From Mucilaginibacter endophyticus (lineage in GTDB: Bacteria > Bacteroidota > Bacteroidia > Sphingobacteriales > Sphingobacteriaceae): a DNA stretch of 64,000 bases. A program made the translations under genes and the position numbers. Of the stretch, positions 24,187 through 33,052 are shown one piece after another. The stretch spans positions 1,319,288-1,383,287 of the forward strand of contig NZ_QPCG01000002.1 in the NCBI RefSeq assembly GCF_003351025.1, given 5' to 3'. The first letter of the stretch is position 1. Every line of letters begins with the position of its first letter. Below the pieces are notes generated by a model. That model was not told the DNA's origin and did no database searches. It worked only from the letters and a program-made list of their open reading frames with translations.

Positions 24187-25842
24187 TCATAGCGATATCA
24201 CCTTATTACAAATCCCCAAACTGGCTTTGTTATGTGTGATCAGGATAATCATGGTACCCTGCAGGGCCAATTGTTGCAGTTTAGCCAGCATTTCATTTTC
24301 AGCATCGGCATCCATCTCGCTGAAAGGTTCATCCAATATCAACAGATCGCAATTATGATAAAGTGCCCTCGCCAGCATAATCCTTTGGCGTTGACCGCCG
24401 CTGATATTTTTGCCGTTTTCGGTAATGATCTTTTCTATACCTTCGGGATAACCGGCAATTAGTCTATTTAAGCCGCAAAATGCTAATACTTCGGCAAGCC
24501 TTTCCTCATCGATCGCTGCATCATCGAGCACAATATTCTTAGCGATAGTATCATAAATAAAGAAGGGCTGCTGCTTTACCAACGAAATATTTTTACGGTA
24601 TAACCTGCGCGTAGTGGCAGCGGTAATTTTATCATTAATATAGATACCCCCCGCCGTCAGTTCTAAAAAGCCGGTTAACAAATTAATGATGGTTGTTTTC
24701 CCCCTACCCGAATTGCCCGAAATCCCCATAATATCGCCGGGAGCCATCTCAAAGTAAACCTCATTTAAAACTGGCTTTTCCAGATAACTGAAACTTACTT
24801 TTTCAAATTTCAATGAGGTGATATGTTCGTCAACAGTGTCATTAATTTGTGGTTTATCGCTTTCTTCAACCACCAGATCGGCCAGTATAAACTCATAGGT
24901 TTTCATTTGTCCACTGGCGTTCAGGATCTTGACAATACCAGGAATGATCTTATACGCCGCAGCCACGAAAATGCCGATAGTAAGGATACTGACTACTTCC
25001 GTATCGCCCATTAATTTATTTACAGCGATGAGGATAAAAAAGCCCAGCACAGCAAAAACTTCCATTAGCCGCGAAGGCAGATTTTGCCAGGTTTGCTGCG
25101 AGGCTATATTTTGGTTTAACTGTTGCTGATAGCTAAAAAACCTACGACTAAAAAAGCCATTTTTTTGGTAAATATTACTTTCAACATAACCCGCCAACGA
25201 TTCATTTAAATGCTGGAGTGTTTTTTCACTCACAGCTTTGATCTGCCCGCGAATGGTTTTTAGTTTAGTTTTGATGAACCAACCTAAAACGCCAACAGGC
25301 GGCAGCAACAACACAAACAGCAACACAAATAAAGCTGGATGATACAGCATAATTGCTCCAATGGTAAAAACAATCAATACCGATTGGGAGATGATCTGCT
25401 GCAAATTGGTTAGAATGTAATGGCTAAACTCAATAGGTTGCTGACTGATACGCCGGGTATGGATTGATGAATCTATATGCACGTATGCGTTATAATCATC
25501 ATCAAGATAATTCCGGATGTTTCTTTCAGACAACCTCGAGGCCACATCATAAAAAAAATGATGCTGGGCATTTTGAGCGAAAAACCCGATACAGTTTTTT
25601 AAAGCGAACAGTACCAGGAAAATCCCGATAAGCCACAGGGAGCGGTTATCGGCAATGGAAGCCGGCAAAAAACCCAGGTTATGCGCCGTATCTTGAGTAT
25701 AAAAATTAACGATAAGCAGCAGCAAACCTAAAAAAGCGACATCCAGCAGCGCAACAACAATATCAGCTATAATAAGTCTGATGAATTTTGCTTTCTCCTG
25801 GTGATTAAGTATTAAGCCTATGCTTTTGAGAATCTGCTTCAA
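24187..25842 (-). CDS. ABC exporter, fused permease and ATPase (PglK/MsbA-like)
   Basis: The 551-residue protein has six predicted membrane helices in its first 310 residues and an ATPase with Walker A GNSGRGKTT (about 376-384), signature ISGGQ (about 480) and Walker B LLILDEP (about 498-504). It starts at TTG 25842. A stop lies three codons upstream, and the ECF element (site 8) sits 49 nt before it. Proteins of this kind flip lipid-linked oligosaccharides or export lipids. Sharing the promoter element ties it to the glycan locus. Confidence 0.88.
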   Translation of the reverse strand: MKQILKSIGLILNHQEKAKFIRLIIADIVVALLDVAFLGLLLLIVNFYTQDTAHNLGFLPASIADNRSLWLIGIFLVLFALKNCIGFFAQNAQHHFFYDVASRLSERNIRNYLDDDYNAYVHIDSSIHTRRISQQPIEFSHYILTNLQQIISQSVLIVFTIGAIMLYHPALFVLLFVLLLPPVGVLGWFIKTKLKTIRGQIKAVSEKTLQHLNESLAGYVESNIYQKNGFFSRRFFSYQQQLNQNIASQQTWQNLPSRLMEVFAVLGFFILIAVNKLMGDTEVVSILTIGIFVAAAYKIIPGIVKILNASGQMKTYEFILADLVVEESDKPQINDTVDEHITSLKFEKVSFSYLEKPVLNEVYFEMAPGDIMGISGNSGRGKTTIINLLTGFLELTAGGIYINDKITAATTRRLYRKNISLVKQQPFFIYDTIAKNIVLDDAAIDEERLAEVLAFCGLNRLIAGYPEGIEKIITENGKNISGGQRQRIMLARALYHNCDLLILDEPFSEMDADAENEMLAKLQQLALQGTMIILITHNKASLGICNKVISL

Positions 25843-25890
25843 GGGGTGTTAACAATAAAGCCAGGTTTATTACCGGCTTTATTGTTGGTT

Positions 25891-25917
25891 ACGGCTGTGG
25901 ATGCGCAGGGGTTGCCT
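25891..25917 (-). promoter_or_regulatory. Putative ECF promoter of the ABC exporter (site 8)
   Basis: On the minus strand AGGCAACC at 25917-25910, 16 nt, then CGT at 25893-25891. This marks the right-hand limit of the sites found. Confidence 0.65.
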
Positions 25918-26004
25918 TTATCTAAAAATAGCGTCCTTGCGAGGAGGAACGATGAAGCAGTCGCATGCTCTACAGAGCGACTATGTTTCCAAAAAATAAA
26001 AATC

Positions 26005-26130
26005 ATGTCATTGCGAGGAGCAGCGTGGGTAAAGTAAGGGGGCGACGCGGCAATCTCGTCGCCAGTACCATCGGTTTGACATATCCGACAGAATAGTTAC
26101 GAGATTGCCACGCTTCACTCACAATGACAT
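26005..26130. repeat. CATTGCGAGG dispersed palindromic repeat, copy 1
   Basis: It opens with ATGTCATTGCGAGGAG and closes with ACAATGACAT, the reverse complement of the opening. An internal CAATCTCGT faces ACGAGATTG. A degenerate half copy (CCTTGCGAGGAGGAACGATG) lies just upstream at about 25932-25984. Related copies are at 34785-34878 and 58762-58854. Confidence 0.8.
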
Positions 26131-26150
26131 CGTGATTAAACGTCGTTTCC

Positions 26151-27821
26151 TTATGCCCAATCAAAATCTACAACTCTGCCATTCAACTTCCATTTAGTTG
26201 GCAGCATGGTTTCCATCCAATCCAATGGCTGGCCCAGTGGCTGTACTTTAGCGGCTTGTGCAAATGCTGTTTTCACGGCTTTCTTCTGCTCCTCGCCCAT
26301 CGCCTCAGGCTGGCCCGAGATAAACAACGGTGCACCGCTTTCTGCCAATAATTGCAGCCATTGCTTGTTTCTTTTCCATTCAATATCTTTTGTTAAACCC
26401 ACACAATCGCCATCTACAGCGTAAAATGCGTTGTGTTGCGGCAGGCGGAAAGCCAGCGTGTTAACCCCCATTTTACGGGTACGCGCCCATTCATGACCAC
26501 TGGTATCATCACCAATACGGCAAAGCTCAAATACGCCTGCCGAAAGATGGCTCATGGTATTACAGCCTATCACATAAATGCCATCACCGGCAGCCTCGCG
26601 GATGGAGCGGTAAAGGTGCAGGATGATCTCGGCATTGGTTTTTGATCTATCATTAAAGTGCCAGCCCGGCGAAGTAAAGCTATCCTTCATATCAAAACCC
26701 CAGCGACCGGCAATATCGTAAGTGGTAAAATCATGCTTCACCATTTCGTAGCCCCATTGCTTGTACACATCAAAATTATGTTTGATCCTGGCTATATTTT
26801 CGGGAATGGTTGGGTCGAGCGTTGGATTTTTAGGATTATCCCTGCCGGGGATCTTTGGCGCCAGCAAACTCGCCTTTTCATCGTGCCTTGCACAAAGCGG
26901 GCGCATCCAGAGGCCGGGGCGCATACCCAGTTTTTTGATCTCATCGCCAAGGGTATGCATGTCTTTAAACTTATCGTTCGGCTTTGAAAAATCATCGTTC
27001 CAGCCACCATCACCCGGTAACAATGGCGAGTAAGTTGCCCAGCCTGCATCAATTACCGAGAAAGGTTTATTGCTATGGTCTGTAACCAGTTCGGCCATCA
27101 TCGCTGTTGTTTTCTTGATCAAATCGGCCGAATTGTTACCGTAGGCAAAATACCAGTCGTTAATACCGTATACCGGTTGTTTGGGGATGCGTGGTTTATC
27201 GCACATCATTTTACAAAAGCGATGTGTGGCGGCAAAAGTGTCTTCGCCGGCTTTGGCGTTAGCGGTGATAACATCAGCAGCGTGCAGTTGTCTGTCACGC
27301 AATAATACGCCTACCCCGCCTGAGGTTGTATCTAAAGTAAGCTCGATATTATCGGCATTAACGCCCCACCAGCAAATACTATTGGCGCCGGTTTTCACAC
27401 CGAAACAAGCTGTTTGCTTTTCATCATGTATAATTACGTACCATGGATTTTTAATACCCGCGGTCATTGTTTTCCATTCCAGGTCGCCGTAAGAACGTTC
27501 CCAGTGATCGCCCAGGAATTTGGCAGATGCACCGGTGTTATGCTTCCATTTTAAACGCACCGCGTTTAATTCCTGCTTTGGCGATGATACATAAATACCC
27601 AGCGCATTGCCATTGGTTTTCAAATTCACGCTGATCTCTTTGTAACTGTAGTGCGATCCGCCTGAGGCTTTAAGCTTAACCCATTCGGTACCCGATTGCG
27701 CCCAAACTTCATCAGGAGCGTTCATGATAGCGGCACCCTTTGAAGCCGAGTAAGTAAGCCTACTGAAAAGCAAGGCCGCCGATGTAGTTGCAGAAAGTTT
27801 TAGGAAATGCCGTCTTTGCAT
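26151..27821 (-). CDS. Tat-exported glycoside hydrolase, alpha-galactosidase-like (GH36/GH27 clan)
   Basis: The 556-residue protein begins with a Tat signal (RRHFLK, then a hydrophobic run to about residue 28). The barrel has FSVIDAGW (about 254-261) and GLWMRPLC, the nucleophile candidate D364 in MVKHDF, and the acid/base candidate D438 or D439 in RIGDD. These positions match clan GH-D enzymes that cleave alpha-galactosides or related bonds with retention. The exact substrate is uncertain. It diverges from the sigma/FecR/SusCD genes, which would import its products. Confidence 0.82.
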   Translation of the reverse strand: MQRRHFLKLSATTSAALLFSRLTYSASKGAAIMNAPDEVWAQSGTEWVKLKASGGSHYSYKEISVNLKTNGNALGIYVSSPKQELNAVRLKWKHNTGASAKFLGDHWERSYGDLEWKTMTAGIKNPWYVIIHDEKQTACFGVKTGANSICWWGVNADNIELTLDTTSGGVGVLLRDRQLHAADVITANAKAGEDTFAATHRFCKMMCDKPRIPKQPVYGINDWYFAYGNNSADLIKKTTAMMAELVTDHSNKPFSVIDAGWATYSPLLPGDGGWNDDFSKPNDKFKDMHTLGDEIKKLGMRPGLWMRPLCARHDEKASLLAPKIPGRDNPKNPTLDPTIPENIARIKHNFDVYKQWGYEMVKHDFTTYDIAGRWGFDMKDSFTSPGWHFNDRSKTNAEIILHLYRSIREAAGDGIYVIGCNTMSHLSAGVFELCRIGDDTSGHEWARTRKMGVNTLAFRLPQHNAFYAVDGDCVGLTKDIEWKRNKQWLQLLAESGAPLFISGQPEAMGEEQKKAVKTAFAQAAKVQPLGQPLDWMETMLPTKWKLNGRVVDFDWA

Positions 27822-28040
27822 AGTTGATGTAATTGCGATATGATTATCTGTTAACGTAACATTTAAATTGGTTTACAACATTACTAAAAGGATTAAGCAA
27901 AAACTAATACGATCTTATTAATTTATTAAGAAAATCACATCCTATCGTAGGAATGAACATGCGATAAAGTTTAACAATAACTTAATCTACAAAAACAGAG
28001 CATTGTAACACCTTAGTTATATAATTGCCGAACCGATAAA

Positions 28041-28589
28041 ATGATAATGGAGGATATAGAATTACTGTCGAAAATTAAAACAGACGACAGGGAAGCATTT
28101 AATTCTTTATTTTTAAAATACTATCCGCTATTGTCAGATTTCTGCAGGTTTTTAGGAGCAGATAATAATGACGGTGAAGACATTATAGCTGATCTGTTTT
28201 TAGACCTCTGGGTAAAAAGAGAGCGGCTGCAGATCCATACCTCCATAAAATCATACCTGTACGGGGCTATCAAAAACAGGGTTTATACGTTGAAAGGCAA
28301 AAGCCAAAAAGTTGAACTGTTGCCTGAAGAATACGCGTCGGATAAACCTATCGGCGATCACCTCCACCCCGATGAGATCCTGTTCAGGAAAGAACGCCGC
28401 CTCATGATTGAGCGTTTCATAGATGAATTACCGGAGCAGGGAAAACTCATTTTTTTAATGAGCTGGCAGCACCAGCTTGAGCACCAGGAAATTGCCGAAA
28501 TTTTAAACATCTCGCCCAATACGGTAAAAACCCATATTTACCGGGCCATTAATTATTGCCGGAAGCGCCTGCTTTTGTTAAATAATTAG
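28041..28589 (+). CDS. ECF-type RNA polymerase sigma-70 factor (FecI-like)
   Basis: The 182-residue protein has region 2 at about 20-90 (DIIADLFLDLWVKRE) and region 4 at about 120-175, with HQEIAEILNISPNTVKTHIYRA. It is followed by a FecR-type anti-sigma gene, then SusC with an STN domain. This is the known trans-envelope signalling set in which sugar binding at the receptor releases the sigma factor. The 219 bp upstream, shared with the divergent glycosidase, contain no AGGCAACC element, so it is a separate circuit from the first sigma factor. Confidence 0.93.
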   Translation: MIMEDIELLSKIKTDDREAFNSLFLKYYPLLSDFCRFLGADNNDGEDIIADLFLDLWVKRERLQIHTSIKSYLYGAIKNRVYTLKGKSQKVELLPEEYASDKPIGDHLHPDEILFRKERRLMIERFIDELPEQGKLIFLMSWQHQLEHQEIAEILNISPNTVKTHIYRAINYCRKRLLLLNN

Positions 28590-28662
28590 TCACAATATTA
28601 ACATTACATTAAATCGTAAAATCATGTAATCGGATTGCAGCCTTTTGAATACTTACTTCAAA

Positions 28663-29697
28663 ATGGCGCACATGGATGAACATCATTACCTATTGATCAT
28701 AGGCTACCTGGAGGGAAAAATATCCGAAGAGGAAACCCAGTATTTATTGCAAAAAGTTCAAACCGATAAGGAATTTTCTGACGCGTTTGAAGATATCGCA
28801 GAGATCTGGTCGGCCAGGAAGCCCGTTCCCAGTAATACTATCAAAGCTAATGATGCCCTAAACCGCCTTAGTAAAAAAATAGATCAGCTGGGTACGCCAT
28901 CCAACCAACAGGCAGCGCCAAAACCAAATGCCATTATTTTAAAACTAAGGCCTGTACTTGCAGTAGCGGCTTCGGTATTGTTCCTGGCTTGTGCATTCTG
29001 GTTTTATAAAACCCGCATCAGCAATAAAACTGCCAATACATTAGCCTTTATTGAAAACCATACCCCACCCGGACAAAAAAAGAAGATCAATTTGCCCGAT
29101 GGTACCATTGTAACACTCAATGCATCGAGTAACCTGCACATTGCAGGAAATTTTGACGACGAGAAACGTGAAGTATATTTAGATGGCGAAGCTTTTTTTG
29201 ATGTAAAACGCAATCCGCAGAAACCATTCATTGTACATACGGGTAAAGTTGCTACCCAGGTATTGGGCACGCATTTCAACGTATCGGCCTATGTTAATGA
29301 CAGCAATATCACGGTATCGCTTGTGGAGGGCAAGGTTCAGGTTGATATGAATAATGATCTGTCCAAACGTGTCATTCTTGATCCTGGTAAGCAAATGATC
29401 TATTCAAAAAGCGATGGCCAGGCGCGTGTTACCGATTTTATAACTGAAGATATTACCGGCTGGAAGGAAAATAAGCTGGTGTTTAACTACGACAACTGGA
29501 CCGACGCCGCTAAGAAACTGAGCAGATGGTATGGCGTACCTGTAAAACTGCAGGACAGTACCCTGCTGCGCTGTAAACTGAAGGGCACTTTTGATAATAT
29601 CCCGCTAAATAAAGTGATGGAACAAATAAAAATGGTTTCGGATATATCATGGAAAATGCAGGATAAGGCCATGATCATATCCGGTAAATGTAACTAA
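28663..29697 (+). CDS. FecR family anti-sigma factor
   Basis: The protein has a cytoplasmic N-terminus, one membrane helix near residues 97-114 (VAASVLFLACAFWF) and a periplasmic FecR domain with LPDGTIVTLNASS and VYLDGEAFFDV. A C-terminal STN-contacting DUF4974-like part follows (FDNIPLNKVMEQIK). The ATG at 28663 is preferred to an in-frame TTG at 28645. It should hold the sigma factor at 28041 inactive until signalled by the downstream TonB receptor. Confidence 0.92.
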   Translation: MAHMDEHHYLLIIGYLEGKISEEETQYLLQKVQTDKEFSDAFEDIAEIWSARKPVPSNTIKANDALNRLSKKIDQLGTPSNQQAAPKPNAIILKLRPVLAVAASVLFLACAFWFYKTRISNKTANTLAFIENHTPPGQKKKINLPDGTIVTLNASSNLHIAGNFDDEKREVYLDGEAFFDVKRNPQKPFIVHTGKVATQVLGTHFNVSAYVNDSNITVSLVEGKVQVDMNNDLSKRVILDPGKQMIYSKSDGQARVTDFITEDITGWKENKLVFNYDNWTDAAKKLSRWYGVPVKLQDSTLLRCKLKGTFDNIPLNKVMEQIKMVSDISWKMQDKAMIISGKCN

Positions 29698-29836
29698 GCA
29701 CAAGAAAGGTAAACTTAATGAAATAAAGAAAAGCATAAAACAACAACAGGCAGCATGATAAGATCACACCGCCTGCTCCGTAATCAGGTCCTCGCCAAAG
29801 GGCCCAATTCAAATTAGTATTAGCAATCTCAAAAAT

Positions 29837-32800
29837 ATGAAAAAATATATATTCTCACTTTTAAGTGCGATTTATTTGATGTGCACGGTTGTACAGGCCG
29901 GAGCAACAAACCAAAGCCGTACTTCCGATCCGGTTTGCACCATCCAGGTTACCGGGAAATCAATCAAAGAAGTATTCTCCTTAATTGAAAAACAAACCGG
30001 CTTACATTTTATACACAATGCAACTGAAGCGCAGCTGGGCAAAAAAATCAGCCTTTCTGAAAATAACCAGCCTATCGACGAAGTATTAAAAAAAATAGCT
30101 AAACAGTCGGGCTTGTCATTTAAAAGGGCCGATCAAACCATTTATGTACAAACCTCGTCAAGAATACTGCGTGTTACCGGCAAGGTAACCGATTCGCAAA
30201 CAGGCGAAGCCTTACCCGGCGTTTCGATAAGGATAAAAGAAAGCGCCGACGGAACAGTTACCGACGCAAACGGCAACTACCACCTTGAAGCGGCGGAAAA
30301 TAGCATATTGGTATTTTCGTTTATTGGCTATCAACCGCGTGAAGCAACAGTGTCGGGCAGTACGCTTGATATTACATTAAAATCCGATCAAGCTGCTTTG
30401 AAGGAAGTTGTGGTTGTGGGCTACGGCAAGCAATCGCGTAAATTACTTACCAGCTCTATCGTAACTGTTCAGAATAAAGATTTTAACCGGGGCGCCTTGA
30501 GCAACCCGGCGCAGTTACTACAGGGTAAAGTTGCCGGCTTAAATATCACCCGCTCCGGCGATCCGAATGAAAACCCGTCTATTAGTTTACGCGGCCCTTC
30601 AACCCTGCGCACCGGCCCTGCACAAGAACCTTTTTATGTGATTGATGGCGTAGCCGGTGCCGATTACAGACTTGTTGCTCCTGATGATATCGAAACCATC
30701 GATGTATTAAAAGATGCCTCCGCCACAGCTATTTATGGTACCCGCGCGGCTAATGGTGTAATCATCATTACTACTAAAAAAGGCAAAAGCGGTCAAACCG
30801 CCATTTCATACAATGCTTATGCCGGTGTCGAAAAAATTGCCAACAGCATTAAAATGATGAATGCTACACAGCTTGCCGATTACCTGAGCAAAAATAACCT
30901 GGCATTAGACCCATCCGACCAAAAAGGCGCTAACACCGACTGGCAAAAAGAGGTAAGCCGTACCGCTTACTCGCAAAACCATAACGTTGCCCTTACAGGT
31001 GGTTTTAATCAGACTACTTACAGTGCTTCGGTTAATTATTTTGATGATAAAGGCATTTTAAAAGGCAGCGCGCTCAACCGCTTCACTACCAAAATGGCGG
31101 TAGAGCAAAAGGCATTTAATGACCGTTTGAAATTAGGCTTATCTGTAAACAACAGCACAAGTAATTCAGACATCATCCCCAATCAAAACATTGTGTTGTA
31201 TAACATGCTGCGCTACCTGCCAACTGTTCCGGTAATGCAAAATGGCGCTTATACAGAAAACCTGCAACGCATACAATATTATAATCCGGTTGCTTTACTG
31301 GCCGATGCTTACCAAAAAACCAAAAGCAAACTGAGCTTAATAAATGCTACTGCTGAGTTAAAACTCCCGTTGGGTTTTACTTATAACATTAGCCTGTCTA
31401 CCCAGAATGAGCAGGTTAACGGCGGCGCTTATTACAACAGCCAGTATACGCTTGACCAGGGCGTTCATGGCGAAGCTTACCGCTCGTCATTTGAAAATAC
31501 CCGTAAAGTGGGTGAAACTTTTTTGACTTATGCTAAGACCACAGGCAAGCACGATATTAACGTATTGGCAGGTTACAGCTTACAACAGGACGTAAACGGC
31601 GATGGCTTCCAGGCCAACAACCGTAATTTCCCTACAGATGATATCGGGTACCTGAACATCGGCCTTGGCTCGCCGGCAGGTGATTTCAGGACCGATTGGG
31701 GACCAAACCTATATCAAAAGCTCCGTTTGATCTCTTACTACAGCCGCGCTAAGTACAGCTATGACAACAAATACCTGTTACAATTATCGTTAAGGCGCGA
31801 TGGTTCATCAGCGTTTGGTGCAAACAATAAATGGGGCACCTTCCCTTCTGCTTCATTAGGCTGGAGGATCACCGAAGAGTCGTTCATGCAAAACCAGCAT
31901 TTATTTAACGATTTGAAATTAAGGGCCAGCTACGGGATCACCGGTAACTCGCTGGGCTTTGACCCGCTCATCTCACAGATCAAATACGGTTCGGCTGGTG
32001 CATTTTATTATAATGGTGTGTTCACCAATTCAATAGGCCCCTCGCAAAATGCTAACCCCGACTTGAAATGGGAAAAAACCACCATGTACAACTTAGGTTT
32101 GGATTTCTCTTTATTCAACGGCAGGTTGAGCGGAACTATCGAAGCCTATGACAAAAAAACCAACGACCTGATTTACTTTTACCCGGTATCAACCACCCAG
32201 TATTTTGTTGGTACGTTAACAGCCAATGTGGGTTCAATCTCTAATAAAGGCTACGAGGTTACCATTAACGCTACTCCTGTAGCTACAAGCAGCTTTAAGT
32301 GGAATACCTCTCTTAACATAGCGCACAATAAAAACAAACTGGTATCGCTGTCAAACAGCAGCTTTAAACTTGACTCTATTCCGCAGGCAGAACCGGGTGG
32401 CCAGGGTGAAACAGGTTATAAGGTTCAGATCCTGAAAACGGGTTACCCGGTAGGCCAGTTCCTGCTATACAAATATGCCGGTAAAGATGCCAATGGTGTA
32501 TCGCAGTTTTACAGCCACAGCGGCGGCGTTACCACCACGCCAACATCTAAAGACTATTTTTATGCCGGCAACGCACAGCCTAAATTGGTGTTCGGCTTTA
32601 ATAACAGCTTTAGCTATGGCAATTTCGATCTTAACGTGTTTGTACGTGGCTCGCTTGGGGGCAAGATCCTGAACGCTACCTTGGCAGATTTAAACCGTAC
32701 CAGCGACGTAAGGAGTTATAACCTGCCCGCATCATCGGCCAATGAGTCGCCTAAGGATGTGAACGCCTATTTATACTCCGACCGTTACATTGAAAGCGGC

Positions 32801-33028
32801 TCATACCTGCGCCTGGATAACGCTACCCTTGGTTACACTTTCCCTAAATTTACGCCGGGCATCCGCAATTTACGCGTGTATGTATCAGGTAATAACCTGG
32901 CCGTTATAAGCGGCTATAAGGGCATCGATCCGGAGATTTCATTAGGCGGACTTACACCGGGTATCGATAACAAAAACTATTACCCGCGCACCAGGGCTTT
33001 CCTGTTCGGTTTAAGTGCATCATTTTAA
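29837..33028 (+). CDS. SusC-type TonB-dependent receptor with STN signalling domain
   Basis: The 1063-residue outer-membrane protein has a signal peptide, an STN domain at about 40-105, a carboxypeptidase-like domain at about 115-185 (TGKVTDSQTGEALPGV), and a plug with VVVVGYGKQ and the TonB-box region. A beta-barrel ends in FGLSASF with a terminal aromatic. The STN domain fits signalling to the FecR protein encoded upstream. It forms the glycan importer with the SusD lipoprotein encoded 24 nt downstream. Confidence 0.96.
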   Translation: MKKYIFSLLSAIYLMCTVVQAGATNQSRTSDPVCTIQVTGKSIKEVFSLIEKQTGLHFIHNATEAQLGKKISLSENNQPIDEVLKKIAKQSGLSFKRADQTIYVQTSSRILRVTGKVTDSQTGEALPGVSIRIKESADGTVTDANGNYHLEAAENSILVFSFIGYQPREATVSGSTLDITLKSDQAALKEVVVVGYGKQSRKLLTSSIVTVQNKDFNRGALSNPAQLLQGKVAGLNITRSGDPNENPSISLRGPSTLRTGPAQEPFYVIDGVAGADYRLVAPDDIETIDVLKDASATAIYGTRAANGVIIITTKKGKSGQTAISYNAYAGVEKIANSIKMMNATQLADYLSKNNLALDPSDQKGANTDWQKEVSRTAYSQNHNVALTGGFNQTTYSASVNYFDDKGILKGSALNRFTTKMAVEQKAFNDRLKLGLSVNNSTSNSDIIPNQNIVLYNMLRYLPTVPVMQNGAYTENLQRIQYYNPVALLADAYQKTKSKLSLINATAELKLPLGFTYNISLSTQNEQVNGGAYYNSQYTLDQGVHGEAYRSSFENTRKVGETFLTYAKTTGKHDINVLAGYSLQQDVNGDGFQANNRNFPTDDIGYLNIGLGSPAGDFRTDWGPNLYQKLRLISYYSRAKYSYDNKYLLQLSLRRDGSSAFGANNKWGTFPSASLGWRITEESFMQNQHLFNDLKLRASYGITGNSLGFDPLISQIKYGSAGAFYYNGVFTNSIGPSQNANPDLKWEKTTMYNLGLDFSLFNGRLSGTIEAYDKKTNDLIYFYPVSTTQYFVGTLTANVGSISNKGYEVTINATPVATSSFKWNTSLNIAHNKNKLVSLSNSSFKLDSIPQAEPGGQGETGYKVQILKTGYPVGQFLLYKYAGKDANGVSQFYSHSGGVTTTPTSKDYFYAGNAQPKLVFGFNNSFSYGNFDLNVFVRGSLGGKILNATLADLNRTSDVRSYNLPASSANESPKDVNAYLYSDRYIESGSYLRLDNATLGYTFPKFTPGIRNLRVYVSGNNLAVISGYKGIDPEISLGGLTPGIDNKNYYPRTRAFLFGLSASF

Positions 33029-33052
33029 ATCAAACACCATTAAAAGATCAAC

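Larger units (their letters stand above)
25843..26150. other. 308-bp intergenic region with promoter and repeats
   Basis: It contains the ECF element at 25891-25917, a half copy of the CATTGCGAGG repeat at about 25932-25984 and a full copy at 26005-26130. No gene is supported here. Confidence 0.65.
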
